From the NCBI RefSeq assembly GCF_028204155.1, contig NZ_JAQLOI010000003.1:682001-746000 (forward strand): 64,000 nucleotides of DNA, in the 5' to 3' direction. The notes under the pieces were generated by a model. That model was not told the origin of the DNA. It saw only the letters and a program-made list of their open reading frames with translations, and did not search any database. The translations under genes were made by a program, and so were the position numbers. Position 1 is the first letter of the stretch; each line of letters opens with the position of its first letter. Positions 25,976 to 35,724 of the stretch are shown here, one piece after another. The stretch comes from Vibrio algarum. Its GTDB lineage: Bacteria; Pseudomonadota; Gammaproteobacteria; Enterobacterales; Vibrionaceae.

Positions 25976-27325
25976 TTACTTAATTGCATCCCAAGTATTT
26001 TGGATTTCATCCGCAACATCTTTAGACGATTTACCACCACTGAAGTCGACCATTCCAGTCCAGAATGAACCTGCACCAATCTTACCAGGCATCAAGTCAG
26101 AACCATCAAATCGAAATGTCGTTGCTCCAAGAAGAATTTGACCTTGTTTCTTAAGTGCTTCGTTAGCGTAAGCGTCAAGGTTTGCACCTTTAAACGGAGT
26201 CAAGAAACCGGATTGTGCCATCCAAACTTCGTGAGCAAGTGGTAAACGGAGGAACTTCATAAACTCTCTTGCCGCTTTCGAATCTTTCGTCACACTCCAC
26301 ATCGTACCTGCACCAAGGACAGGTTTACCTAGATCCTTGCTTTCATACGCTGGGAAATAGAAGAAATCCGCATCTTCTCCCAGTGTTGTTCCTTCAGGGA
26401 AGAAGCTTGGGATAAATGATGCTTGGCGGTGCATGTAACATTTTGCTGGTGAACTGAACATACCTTTAGGGCTATCGCGGAAATCGGTAGCTGCAACAGC
26501 ACGAGAACCACCGTCCACATACTTATCGTTTAAGAACCAACCAAACTCGTCAATAGCAGCAACAACTTTAGGGTCATTAAATTTAAGCTCATTTTTTGTC
26601 CAAGCGTCATAATCTGCTGGAGATTGAGTACGCAACATTAAATCTTCAACCCAGTCCGTCGCTGGCCAACCAGTTGCACCACCACTTCCCAGACCGATAC
26701 ACCAAGGTGTTTCGCCATCTTCAACGATCTGATTAGTTAACGCTTTTAGATCTTCCATTGATTGAGGGACTTCATAGCCCGCATCTTCAAAGTTTTCTGG
26801 CACATACCAAACGAGAGATTTCAAATCAACTTTATAAAAGAAGCCATATAAATGGTCTTTACCCTGCTTATCTGCAAACGTACCAAGATCAACCCATGAA
26901 GTACCAGCAGCGTAGTTATCCTTAATCCAAGGTCCCCAGCTTTCTTCTAAAGGGGTTAAAAATCCTTTAGAGGCAAGGTCAGCAGCTAATCCAGGCTGTG
27001 GGAAGATAGCTATATTTGGCGCACTACCCGCTTGTACATCTATCGCAATTTGTTGTTCGAAAGAGTCAGAGCCTGCGTATTGAACATCCGCACCTGTCGC
27101 GGCTTCAAAATACGCAATAACACTTTCAACTAATTCTTTATCTGGGCCCAACCAAGGGCCGCGAATAGTAATAACTTCGCCTTTTAAATCCACTTTCTTC
27201 AAGTATTCAAAACTTTGCCAGTTGAAGCGGTTGTCGTCTCCTGGCGCATACTTGAGATCAGCAGCCATAGCGGAAGAAGAAAGTATCGCTAGAGCCACTG
27301 CGCTCGTTAGTAGAGTAGTTTTCAT
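25976..27325 (-). CDS. aglE: alpha-glucoside ABC transporter periplasmic binding protein AglE
   Basis: A 449-residue family-1 solute-binding protein with signal peptide (MKTTLLTSAVALAILSSSAMA). The body has 'ITIRGPWLGPDKELVESVI' and aromatic-rich sugar-binding segments such as 'WPATDWVEDLML' and 'GMFSSPAKCYMHRQASF'. ATG 27325 is chosen because GGAG lies upstream and the signal peptide then starts normally. First gene of the operon, 53 bases downstream of a perfect operator-like dyad. Family knowledge points to sucrose, maltose, trehalose-type alpha-glucosides. Confidence 0.88.
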   Translation of the reverse strand: MKTTLLTSAVALAILSSSAMAADLKYAPGDDNRFNWQSFEYLKKVDLKGEVITIRGPWLGPDKELVESVIAYFEAATGADVQYAGSDSFEQQIAIDVQAGSAPNIAIFPQPGLAADLASKGFLTPLEESWGPWIKDNYAAGTSWVDLGTFADKQGKDHLYGFFYKVDLKSLVWYVPENFEDAGYEVPQSMEDLKALTNQIVEDGETPWCIGLGSGGATGWPATDWVEDLMLRTQSPADYDAWTKNELKFNDPKVVAAIDEFGWFLNDKYVDGGSRAVAATDFRDSPKGMFSSPAKCYMHRQASFIPSFFPEGTTLGEDADFFYFPAYESKDLGKPVLGAGTMWSVTKDSKAAREFMKFLRLPLAHEVWMAQSGFLTPFKGANLDAYANEALKKQGQILLGATTFRFDGSDLMPGKIGAGSFWTGMVDFSGGKSSKDVADEIQNTWDAIK

Positions 27326-27377
27326 CGGTTCGAACTCCATGTCTTTAGTTGCTATTATTATCTTGGTTTCACGTCAA

Positions 27378-27395
27378 GACTTAATCGGTTAAGTC
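27378..27395. promoter_or_regulatory. LacI-type operator candidate upstream of aglE
   Basis: GACTTAA-TCGG-TTAAGTC is an 18-base dyad with perfect 7-base arms. The half ACTTAATCG recurs at 27546-27554 on the other side of the gap next to the LacI-type regulator gene. This is the expected placement for an AglR operator controlling aglE. Confidence 0.6.
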
Positions 27396-27571
27396 CATGC
27401 AAACACAGTAGACTGCATTTTTGGATTCGACCAATTTTGAATCAATAATTGCTAATTAGATCATATTATCTGGTTATGTATCACTCAATTAGTGACCTCG
27501 CTCAAATTAATAATTATTAACTCCACTTTCATATTTCTAAAATTTACTTAATCGTTCTAGAATCCCTGTGT

Positions 27572-27586
27572 GTCTAAATTTTAGAC
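27572..27586. promoter_or_regulatory. 15-bp palindrome in the aglR leader
   Basis: GTCTAAA-T-TTTAGAC has perfect 7-base arms and lies 20 bases before ATG 27607, overlapping the probable leader of the regulator gene. It may serve autoregulation. It differs in sequence from the ACTTAATCG dyad. Confidence 0.4.
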
Positions 27587-27606
27587 GCGAAGAATGGGAA
27601 GTTAGC

Positions 27607-28647
27607 ATGAAAGCGAATAACGTAAAAAAACCAACGCTGAAAATCGTCGCCGCAAAACTTGGTGTATCTACTGCCACCGTCTCAAATGCATTTAACCGTC
27701 CTGATCAATTGTCGACGACCTTGCGAGATAAAATCCTAAAACAGTGTATTGAGTTGGGGTATACCGGGCCGAGTTTAACCGCTCGAAGTCTACGCACGGG
27801 AAAAACAGGCGTCATTGGCGTCTTATTAGCAGACAACCTTTCTTTTAATTTTACTGACCCAGTAGCGACCGAATTTCTCGCAGGTATTTCACAAACCCTA
27901 GATGCACAACACGTCAACATGCTGCTTTTGCCCTCCAATGCGGAAAACTACCAGAGCACTCAAGTTGAAACTATTCCAGACTGCTTTATCGTATATGGAA
28001 AACCCGTAGAACCAAGCATCATTGAACGAATCCAAAGACAAGGTAAACCATTAATAACAGTGGATTTTACCCTGGAAAACACCCCAAGCGTTGGCATAAA
28101 TAATAAGAAAGCAGCTTATGATATTGCATGTCTTACACTTAAAGAGCCCGGATACAAAGCGCTCATCTTAGGCTTACGACTCGAATCCTCTCTGTCACTA
28201 TCATTGGCGAACTTCGATAACCTTTATACTAGTGAAGAATCTATCTCACGGTGTCGATTTGAAGGGTATAAACAAGCGCTTGCAGAGAATGGTCATGAAT
28301 TAACAACAAAAGATGTTTGGCAGATACATCACCTAGAGTCCGACTCATTAAAAACCATATTGAGAGGAGCACTTACCGCACCCGACCATGTTGATGTGCT
28401 CCTTTGTATGAGTGATAAAATAGCGTTAGCGGCATTAGAGGTTGCCCATGAATTAAACATCAACATTCCTAACGAATTAAAAATAGTTGGTTTTGATGGT
28501 ATTCCAGAAGCTGAAAGTAAAGGACTAACTACCATCGCACAACCCCTATCCGAAAAAGGACGAGTTGCCGCCCAGATGGCCTTAAACCTCATCCCATACG
28601 AAACCGTTGAGCTGCCATTCCAATTAATGAATCGTCATAGCAGCTAA
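27607..28647 (+). CDS. aglR: LacI-family transcriptional repressor AglR
   Basis: A 346-residue LacI protein: helix-turn-helix 'TLKIVAAKLGVSTATVSNAF' (about 9-28), hinge 'GPSLTARSLRTGKTGVIGVL', then a periplasmic-binding-like effector domain with 'DVLLCMSDKIALAALEVAHE' and 'KIVGFDGIPEAESKGLTTI'. I take ATG 27607 (MKANNVKKP); a frame start at 27568 would begin inside a palindrome and adds no family sequence. It is divergent from aglE and immediately upstream of the alpha-glucosidase, so it probably represses both. Frame complete. Confidence 0.88.
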   Translation: MKANNVKKPTLKIVAAKLGVSTATVSNAFNRPDQLSTTLRDKILKQCIELGYTGPSLTARSLRTGKTGVIGVLLADNLSFNFTDPVATEFLAGISQTLDAQHVNMLLLPSNAENYQSTQVETIPDCFIVYGKPVEPSIIERIQRQGKPLITVDFTLENTPSVGINNKKAAYDIACLTLKEPGYKALILGLRLESSLSLSLANFDNLYTSEESISRCRFEGYKQALAENGHELTTKDVWQIHHLESDSLKTILRGALTAPDHVDVLLCMSDKIALAALEVAHELNINIPNELKIVGFDGIPEAESKGLTTIAQPLSEKGRVAAQMALNLIPYETVELPFQLMNRHSS

Positions 28648-28691
28648 GTTACATATTTATGATCATTCGCTTGCTGAAGGAGTAAGTTCCC

Positions 28692-30377
28692 ATGAGTACC
28701 GAACAATTGAAAAGACGCTGGTGGCATAATGCTGTTGTTTATCAGATCTATCCGCGTAGTTTTAACGACTCCAATGGTGATGGTATCGGTGATATCCCAG
28801 GGATAATTGAAAAGCTAGATTACATCAAGCAACTTGGAGCAAATGTCATTTGGCTAAGCCCGGTTTACAAATCCCCAATGGATGACAATGGTTACGATAT
28901 CTCAGATTACATGGATATTGCGCCTGAATTTGGCACCATGGAGGATATGGACGAACTTATAGCACAAGCTGATGAGCGTGGAATCAAGATTGTTATGGAT
29001 TTGGTTGCCAACCACACTTCTGATGAGCACCCTTGGTTTATTGAATCAAAAAGTAGTAAAGACAATCCAAAACGCGATTGGTACATTTGGAAAGATCCCA
29101 AAGAAGATGGAAGTGAGCCCAATAACTGGGAATCTTTCTTCACACCAAAAGCATGGACTTTTGATGAACCTAGTGGTCAGTATTACTGCCACCTGTTCAG
29201 TAAAAAACAACCCGATCTTAACTGGGCTAACCCCGAAGTTCGTGATGCCATCTATAGTATGATGCATTTTTGGCTTAAAAAAGGTCTTGGTGGTTTTAGA
29301 ATGGACGTTATCAATATGATTGGTAAACCTTCTGACTATCCTGACGCCACTATTTTTGACTCAGGTGTCGCAGGCTGGGAACACTGGTCTAATAATCTCC
29401 TTGTTCATCAATATTTACGTGAAATGCATGACAAAGTACTCTCTCACTACGACGTACTCACTGTTGGCGAAACCCCTTTTACTACGACATTAGACGGTCG
29501 CTATTACTCACATCCTGATCGCAATGAAGTAAGTATGATCTTTCACTTTGAACACATGAGCATCGACAGAGAAGAACACAACGCTGTACGTAAACCTTTT
29601 GATTTGGTGGAGTTCAAATCTATCATGTCTAAATGGCAAGATGACTTGTACCAGAAAGGATGGAACAGCTTATACTGGAGCAATCACGATCAACCTAGAG
29701 CCGTTTCTCGTTACGGCTGTGACAGTCCAGAATACAGAGTGATTAGTGCGAAGATGTTGGGTACAGCTCTTCACATGATGAGTGGAACACCATACATTTA
29801 TCAAGGTGAAGAGCTAGGAATGACCAATAAGTTTTTTGCCAGTATTGATGAATACAATGACTTGATGGCGAAATTTCATTATCAAAAAATGATGGGCAAA
29901 GGCATTCCAGAACAAGATGCTTTGGACTTCTTAAACTATTTCTCAAGAGATCACGCCAGAGTGCCACTTCAATGGAATACAGATACTAATGCTGGGTTCA
30001 CAACCGGTACACCGTGGCTGGCTATCAACGAAAATTATGTTGACATAAATGCTGAACAAGCGATTAGCGATGACAACTCAATATACCATTATTATCGCAA
30101 CCTAATTTCACTACGTAAGAGTGATGAATATGGTGACGTGATCGTTTATGGCAATCACAAGATACTTGACGAAAACGACGCTGAAGTATACGCCTATCTT
30201 CGATTTTATGATGGTAAAACACTATTGGTAGTTGCAAATTTCACTGCTGGAAATCAAACAAGAAGCTATGATTTTCAACTCAAGAAAGTCATCGTAAATA
30301 ATTACGAAGATGACTGTTCATCGATACAAGACATCACGTTAAAACCCTACCAAGCCTATATCTTTAATGTAGAATAA
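28692..30377 (+). CDS. aglA: GH13 alpha-glucosidase (oligo-1,6-glucosidase type) AglA
   Basis: The 561-residue cytoplasmic enzyme opens with 'WWHNAVVYQIYPRSFNDSNG' and shows the four GH13 regions: 'DLVANHTSDEHPWF', 'GFRMDVINMIG' with the nucleophile Asp, 'LTVGETPF' with the acid/base Glu, and 'SNHDQPRAVSRYG'. 'GIGDIPGIIEKLDYIKQLG' is typical of subfamily members cleaving short alpha-glucosides. It would hydrolyse sugars imported by AglEFGK. It follows aglR by 44 bases with AAGGAG before the ATG, so the two are likely cotranscribed. Confidence 0.93.
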   Translation: MSTEQLKRRWWHNAVVYQIYPRSFNDSNGDGIGDIPGIIEKLDYIKQLGANVIWLSPVYKSPMDDNGYDISDYMDIAPEFGTMEDMDELIAQADERGIKIVMDLVANHTSDEHPWFIESKSSKDNPKRDWYIWKDPKEDGSEPNNWESFFTPKAWTFDEPSGQYYCHLFSKKQPDLNWANPEVRDAIYSMMHFWLKKGLGGFRMDVINMIGKPSDYPDATIFDSGVAGWEHWSNNLLVHQYLREMHDKVLSHYDVLTVGETPFTTTLDGRYYSHPDRNEVSMIFHFEHMSIDREEHNAVRKPFDLVEFKSIMSKWQDDLYQKGWNSLYWSNHDQPRAVSRYGCDSPEYRVISAKMLGTALHMMSGTPYIYQGEELGMTNKFFASIDEYNDLMAKFHYQKMMGKGIPEQDALDFLNYFSRDHARVPLQWNTDTNAGFTTGTPWLAINENYVDINAEQAISDDNSIYHYYRNLISLRKSDEYGDVIVYGNHKILDENDAEVYAYLRFYDGKTLLVVANFTAGNQTRSYDFQLKKVIVNNYEDDCSSIQDITLKPYQAYIFNVE

Positions 30378-30405
30378 ATTCATTACATAAAAGGACAAGT
30401 GAATA

Positions 30406-30433
30406 GCACCCCAATACAAGGTTACTGGGGTGC
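30406..30433 (+). terminator. hairpin after aglA
   Basis: GCACCCCA (30406-30413) and TGGGGTGC (30426-30433) form an 8-bp stem with a 12-base loop, 29 bases after the aglA stop. There is no T-tract, so termination may be incomplete or Rho-assisted. Confidence 0.45.
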
Positions 30434-30645
30434 GGTCTGCGGAGTTACTTTCAAATTGATCATAAACTTACTTAGGTTGGTAATATGCAACTCGACTCTT
30501 TCTTTTCTTTAGATCACAAATCATCCAATCAGACGCTAATCTTCGCCTCTGATACTAAAAGTGAGTTGCAACCCTTTCAATAATCCTTATTATCAATCGT
30601 ATGTATATAAGCCTCTACTGGTTTACACACTCAGGAGTCAATTAA

Positions 30646-31395
30646 GTGAGTGCACAAGGTTCATCAAAAAGACAAGATAGAATAGACGTTAAAGAAGCCC
30701 CTGCAATCAATGGCAATGAAAGTACGATAAACAGTACCGACGCTATCGCTATGGTTGATCATGGTAGTGAACTTACGATCAATCTGACTACACCTGTTGG
30801 TATCAAATATATGGGAAAGACAAAGTTTATTGGAACCCATTCTGATAACTTTATTCTCTTAGAGATACCTAATATATCGGAAGACGATCAAGACTATTTT
30901 TTCCAAGAAGGGTTCTGGATGAATATTCGTGCTATCTCTCAAAAGGGAGAAGGCGCTCTTATCTATTTTCGCACGCAGATCATGCACATTCTTAAAGAGC
31001 CTATTCCACTGATTATGGTTTCCATTCCGGGAATGATGAAGGTTAATCAACTAAGGAAAGAACCAAGATATGATGTTGCACTTAAAGCCCATGCAGAAGT
31101 AGGTCAAACCAAATTAGAATGTGAAGTTAGGGATTTATCTAAGGGAGGGTGTCGATTTATCACGAGCCCTTTAGCGAAAAAATATGATGTTGGTGAAGAA
31201 GTGGTCATTAATATAGTCACATCATCAAACTCTAAAGTAAAACTGCTGCCGCTGTACGGCACGATATGCAATCTACAATCTTCTATGCACTACGCTAAAT
31301 ATGGTCTCAAATTCAGTGAGACAGGCCAAACACACGTTAAGAGTCTACTTGGCCTACTCAAATTCGACGGTGTAAAGCTCACCCTCAAGCTTTGA
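30646..31395 (+). CDS. PilZ-domain c-di-GMP binding protein (YcgR-like)
   Basis: A 249-residue protein with an N-terminal YcgR-type flagellar-brake domain (about 35-135) and a C-terminal PilZ domain containing both halves of the c-di-GMP site: 'LRKEPRYDV' (R-x-x-x-R, about residue 137) and 'DLSKGGCRF' (D-x-S-x-x-G). It should bind c-di-GMP and act on motility or a surface function. It starts with GTG 30646 behind AGGAG at 8-base spacing. Three diguanylate cyclase-type genes occur elsewhere in the window. Confidence 0.87.
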   Translation: MSAQGSSKRQDRIDVKEAPAINGNESTINSTDAIAMVDHGSELTINLTTPVGIKYMGKTKFIGTHSDNFILLEIPNISEDDQDYFFQEGFWMNIRAISQKGEGALIYFRTQIMHILKEPIPLIMVSIPGMMKVNQLRKEPRYDVALKAHAEVGQTKLECEVRDLSKGGCRFITSPLAKKYDVGEEVVINIVTSSNSKVKLLPLYGTICNLQSSMHYAKYGLKFSETGQTHVKSLLGLLKFDGVKLTLKL

Positions 31396-31402
31396 CAGTA
31401 AA

Positions 31403-31440
31403 ACCTTAACTACCACCTACTTTCGTTGGAGAGTTAAGGT
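31403..31440. terminator. shared hairpin between pilZ gene and Lon-like gene
   Basis: ACCTTAAC (31403-31410) and GTTAAGGT (31433-31440) pair across a 22-base loop; A/T runs flank both sides. It separates two convergent genes and is a weak bidirectional terminator candidate. Confidence 0.4.
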
Positions 31441-31479
31441 AAAAAGTCGTTATCCTCATTTAATGACTAAAATCTATTC

Positions 31480-33840
31480 TCACTTACGAAGCGCATTTAG
31501 CTTAGCCTGAGCAATCCCGAATATAGTATTGATTGGAAAGCTCCCTTCATCACTGGGCTCTCCAGCGGGTTTACCGGTAAACAGCTCTATCGCTTCTGAC
31601 ACATGATCAATTGCCCAGATGAAAAACTCTCCTTTCTCTACTGCTTTCACAATATCTTTACGTAGCATTAAATTATGAATGTTAGACCTAGGAATAATAA
31701 CACCTTGATTTTGTGTTCGACCTTTCACACTACAGACATCAAAAAATCCTTCAATTTTTTCGTTTACACCTCCGATAGGCTGAGCTTCACCGAATTGATT
31801 CATTGAGCCGGTAATCGCAATATCCTGTCGATTTGGTTGCTTAGAAAAAGCAGAAACGACCGCGCAAAATTCGGCCATGCTCGCACTATCTCCATCTACG
31901 CCACCATAAGATTGTTCAAAGGTAATGTTAGTTGTTAAAGGTACTTTTGCCGTTTTTCCAAAAACAGAAGCCAAATAAGCCGACAAAATCAAAACGCCCT
32001 TTGAGTGGATACTACCTCCCAAATCTACATTGCGTTCAATATCAATAACCTCTCCATCACCGTATGATGTTGTCGCTGTTATCCGGTTAGGTGCACCAAA
32101 CATGTAATCACTGGTCGTTAATACCGATAACGCATTAACTTGGCCTATTGCTTCACCCTCAGTATGAATAAGCGTTGTACCATTGACAAAGCTCTCCATT
32201 ACATCGTCTTGTAAACGACTAACCCGCGTTTTTTGATTATCCAGTGCTTGTTCTACATGGCTGGCTCGGATCAGATTTGAACGAGCATTTCGCGCCACAT
32301 AATTGGACTCTCTTAGCAAATTTGCAATGTGAGCAGAATGCAATGACAGCTTATTTTGGTCTGCTGCACTACGAGAACTGTATTCAATGATTCGACTCAT
32401 CGCCTTTTTGTCACAATGGAGCATATTATTGTCGTGCACAATGCTGGATATAAAGCGAGCATAATGCAATTCAGAGTCGGGCGTACGAGACATTTCATCC
32501 TCAAAATCCGCTGTAACTCTAAACAATTCACTAAACTCTGCATCATAATTTTGCAGTAACTGATAAGTTCGATAATCACCGAACAAAATAATTTTCACAT
32601 CTAGTGGAATAGGTTCAGGGTCTAGCGACACTGTCCCCGTTAAAGTCACCTCTTTCTCTAGAGAAGTAAAACTTAGTTGCTTAGAACGAAGTGCTCGCTT
32701 CAAGCCGTCCCATACATAGGGTTGTTCCAGTACTTTTATTGCGTCCATCAATAAAACGCCACCGTTCGCTTTGTGTAAGCTGCCAGCTCGAATTAATGAG
32801 AAATCCGTAAATACGGTTCCTTTAAAGGTCGCGGTTTCTGTATAGCCAAACAGGGAGTGATAATTTGGATTTTCTTCTACGATAATAGGAAAGGCATCAG
32901 CACTTTGTCTCACCAAAACATTAATCTTATAACGACGTGGTAATTTTTTATCTAAAGATGCGGCTGCGATTTCACCCTGCTCATCGCTCTCTTCTAAAAA
33001 TATTTCGACGTTCTCTACAATATCTTTTTGTAGATCAGTTAAGTATTTTCTAATTTCAGTTAGCCCAACATATTCTTTTTTAAGCGCTTTAATAAAATGA
33101 GTAATAACGTCTAAAGTGACTTCATCGTTCAATTTCTGAATTTTTTCACTGTATGACTCTTCCCATTCAGTCAATTGGCGAACCATGGAGCGAAGTTGAA
33201 TTTCTAGCGCATCAATATCTTTTCCAAACTGCTCTTGTTCTTTTTTGGATAATGCATCAAAGGTTTCTTCGCTGTGTTCTTCTTCTCCATTCATGGCGAT
33301 AAATTGGTAGTCACCCTGCGTGGTAAGCGTTAGGTTGATGCTTTTGCCTTTAGCAATTTTGCTAATATCTTCAAGTTCACTTTGCTGTTTTTTAACTAAC
33401 TGGCTTTTTAATTTTTCAGCTCGAGTAAAGTACATTTCATTATCAAATGCTAAAGGTATTGCTTTGACCAGCTTCTCCATCAACTTTTCGATGTCATGCT
33501 TAAATTTGTTTCCAGTACCTATAGGTAGCTTGAGGACCTTAGGTGTTCGGATATCATCAAAATTAGCGACGTAACACCAATCGAACAGAGAATTGATTTC
33601 ATGTTGATGCCTATTTAAATAGCGTAGCACCATGGTTCGTTTGCCTAAACCATTACGTCCTATAGCATAGATATTGTACCCTTTCTCCTTAATGGACATA
33701 GCAAACTCAACCGCTTTTTGAGCCCTTTCCTGCCCAACTATTTCATCTAGTGGGGGCAACTCTTTGGTCGATTTGCAAGGCAACTTTTCTAATTTTGCCA
33801 CATGATAAAGCTGAGAAAATTGTAGTGGAGTTATCGACAT
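31480..33840 (-). CDS. Lon-like ATP-dependent protease (AAA plus S16 peptidase)
   Basis: The 786-residue protein is of the LonB/YcbZ-like group. The N-terminal half holds the AAA region with a divergent P-loop 'YAIGRNGLGKRTMVLRYLN' (about 54-72) and a long coiled insert (about 120-290, 'EKLKSQLVKKQQSELEDISK'). 'ANGGVLLMDAIKVLEQPYVW' is the Walker B region. The C-terminal S16 domain has the catalytic Ser in 'GGVDGDSASMAEFCAVVSAF' and Lys in 'IGGVNEKIEGFFDVC'. Of three tandem start codons (GTG ATG ATG), ATG 33840 has the best spacing to GGAGG. Substrates are unknown. Confidence 0.87.
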   Translation of the reverse strand: MSITPLQFSQLYHVAKLEKLPCKSTKELPPLDEIVGQERAQKAVEFAMSIKEKGYNIYAIGRNGLGKRTMVLRYLNRHQHEINSLFDWCYVANFDDIRTPKVLKLPIGTGNKFKHDIEKLMEKLVKAIPLAFDNEMYFTRAEKLKSQLVKKQQSELEDISKIAKGKSINLTLTTQGDYQFIAMNGEEEHSEETFDALSKKEQEQFGKDIDALEIQLRSMVRQLTEWEESYSEKIQKLNDEVTLDVITHFIKALKKEYVGLTEIRKYLTDLQKDIVENVEIFLEESDEQGEIAAASLDKKLPRRYKINVLVRQSADAFPIIVEENPNYHSLFGYTETATFKGTVFTDFSLIRAGSLHKANGGVLLMDAIKVLEQPYVWDGLKRALRSKQLSFTSLEKEVTLTGTVSLDPEPIPLDVKIILFGDYRTYQLLQNYDAEFSELFRVTADFEDEMSRTPDSELHYARFISSIVHDNNMLHCDKKAMSRIIEYSSRSAADQNKLSLHSAHIANLLRESNYVARNARSNLIRASHVEQALDNQKTRVSRLQDDVMESFVNGTTLIHTEGEAIGQVNALSVLTTSDYMFGAPNRITATTSYGDGEVIDIERNVDLGGSIHSKGVLILSAYLASVFGKTAKVPLTTNITFEQSYGGVDGDSASMAEFCAVVSAFSKQPNRQDIAITGSMNQFGEAQPIGGVNEKIEGFFDVCSVKGRTQNQGVIIPRSNIHNLMLRKDIVKAVEKGEFFIWAIDHVSEAIELFTGKPAGEPSDEGSFPINTIFGIAQAKLNALRK

Positions 33841-34142
33841 CATCACCTCCCGTGATAATTCAAGTAGTAGGTACTTTTGTCAGTGTAGATGATTTTTCAT
33901 TACATTTTAGTGAGTTAAGCAACAATAGAGTTTCAAGTGATTAGTATTTAGCCAATATTAATAAAAAATAATGAGACACCTCGTTGTATTAATATTAAGA
34001 CTTACACAACAAAACGTGATATCGGTTCAATAAAAAATGAACAGTGAGATTGAGATCACAGTAATTTCAACAAAAAATCAACAGTAACTATCCGCATTTC
34101 ATTACAATACAAGCTGCTAAATAGAGAATAGAAACGAGTGGC
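33841..34142. other. divergent intergenic region, Lon-like / GGDEF
   Basis: No gene in this 302-base gap. It contains the GGAGG ribosome site of the minus-strand gene and an imperfect direct repeat AACAAAAAATxAACAGT near 34026-34040 and 34069-34085. I see no clear operator. Confidence 0.4.
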
Positions 34143-35285
34143 ATGCGTGATCAACTGAGAGGAATAAAGCTTGAAGCAATGGCGGATATTCGCCAATCGC
34201 GAAAGAAAAAATTGCTGATCACATTCTCGTCGATTGCATTAGTTATTTTATATTGCTACAGCGTGGTCAATTACCTTGATGGCAAACAATTAATAGCCTT
34301 AGTCAATCTTGTTAGTGCCACCTGCTGTGCAGGACATATCTGCTATATTTTAATCAATAAAACAGCCAGTTATAGCCCGCTTATCCCTTCGATAGCTGTA
34401 TTGATCAATGCATTTATAAACATTGCCGAACCGACCGGAACGATTTTCTGGGTCTATCCTATTATTTCTGCGATCTTAATGATTAATGAATTTAGAACCT
34501 CCTTAATCTATACCGTCGTATTTTTTATTGGTGCTTTTACCATCTTAATGATGGGTGCTGACAGCTCTATTGACTATTTTACCTATCAAAATCTTTCTGT
34601 AGACAAATTCCTTCTATCCACACTGACTCTTTGCATCGTGACGCTTATTTCAAATTATGGGTATAAAAACGCTTCAGACTATCTTCAAAGCCTTTATCAA
34701 GAAGGAATTGACCAACTCGCCTATAGGGATAGATTGACAGGATTAGCAAACCGGTGGAGCTTTGAGGTTTGGTCAAAAGATAAATTAATAATTGCAGACA
34801 AACAGAGTTCGATTACTGCGTTATTGTTCCTCGATATCGACAACTTTAAGACCATCAATGATACATACGGACATGATCGTGGCGACAAATTGCTTCAACT
34901 TTTTTCTAAGCGTATTCAAAGCAACATGAGAACAACCGACCGCTCTACAAACAAAGATGATTACTCTATCGCTCGGTACGCTGGGGATGAATTTATGGTC
35001 TTGTTACATGACATACCAACAATTGAAGATCTTCAGCGCATTGTATCTAGGATCAATACTCTGTTTGACGATGAATTAAGCCAGACAGAATTAGAGTTAG
35101 CCGCTCACCTTACTTTCAGTATTGGGATTGCCATATATAAAGAAGATGCCAACAGCCTAGAGGACTTGATTAGATGTGCTGATAAGGCCATGTATGAAGC
35201 TAAAAATTTAGGTAAAAATCGCTATCAATTTTATCATTCTGCTCAGAATGAAAGTACTAAACCAACAAAGCTCTCAATTGCTTAA
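34143..35285 (+). CDS. membrane diguanylate cyclase (GGDEF domain, AGDEF variant)
   Basis: A 380-residue inner-membrane protein: five to six helices (about 26-185) and a C-terminal GGDEF domain opening 'DRLTGLANRWSFE' with 'LDIDNFKTINDTYGHDRGDK'. The active loop reads 'RYAGDEFMVLL', with Ala in place of the first Gly, a substitution found in active cyclases. The inhibitory I-site is altered: an RTTD is present but about 13 residues before the loop instead of five, owing to an insertion (RSTNKDD). It should make c-di-GMP in response to an unknown membrane signal. The small membrane protein gene follows, convergent, 4 bases away. Confidence 0.87.
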   Translation: MRDQLRGIKLEAMADIRQSRKKKLLITFSSIALVILYCYSVVNYLDGKQLIALVNLVSATCCAGHICYILINKTASYSPLIPSIAVLINAFINIAEPTGTIFWVYPIISAILMINEFRTSLIYTVVFFIGAFTILMMGADSSIDYFTYQNLSVDKFLLSTLTLCIVTLISNYGYKNASDYLQSLYQEGIDQLAYRDRLTGLANRWSFEVWSKDKLIIADKQSSITALLFLDIDNFKTINDTYGHDRGDKLLQLFSKRIQSNMRTTDRSTNKDDYSIARYAGDEFMVLLHDIPTIEDLQRIVSRINTLFDDELSQTELELAAHLTFSIGIAIYKEDANSLEDLIRCADKAMYEAKNLGKNRYQFYHSAQNESTKPTKLSIA

Positions 35286-35289
35286 TTGC

Positions 35290-35618
35290 TTAATTGCTTG
35301 GAAACATAAACAAGATCCAGACCCAAAATGCACCTAAAGTGATAGACCAGATCAATACCCGCCAGAAGGTGAGTTCCGGAACTTTACTTTTACGTTGAGA
35401 CTTATCTACTTGTGATTGCTGTAGTTTAGCTTTAGCTTGTTCAATTTGTTTAGCTCGCGCTTTTTCCGGATGGATCACAGAATCATAGAGTTCACGCTGC
35501 TCTCTTTTTCTTCCGCTTTGTTTGCTATATCGGAAAATCGTTTGCGCTGATTATTGGTAAGCTCCTTATTAGGGTCATAGGACTTACCAGGGTCAGTATG
35601 CATGCGTGTTACCGCCAT
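35290..35618 (-). CDS. small single-pass membrane protein (frame broken once in this sequence)
   Basis: The last 62 residues (from 'VIHPEKARAKQIEQAKAKLQ' to a C-terminal helix 'FWRVLIWSITLGAFWVWILF') are open from a GTG at 35478. A well-formed ATG lies at 35618 behind AGGGGA and reads MAVTRMHTDPGKSYDPNKELTN... in another frame. Adding one base in the T5 run at 35505-35509 joins the two as '...KAEEKREQRELYDSVIHPEK', giving about 109 residues with a charged helical N-terminus and one C-terminal membrane helix. Function unknown. It is convergent with the GGDEF gene and unrelated to nap by strand order alone. Confidence 0.6.
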
Positions 35619-35724
35619 ATATTTTCCCCTATCAAAAATTATCTATACATTAATTATAGACCCCTTACTCCATCAAAGTCATATTTCAGATGTAACATCA
35701 AGTAAACTAGAGCCTAAGATAAAA

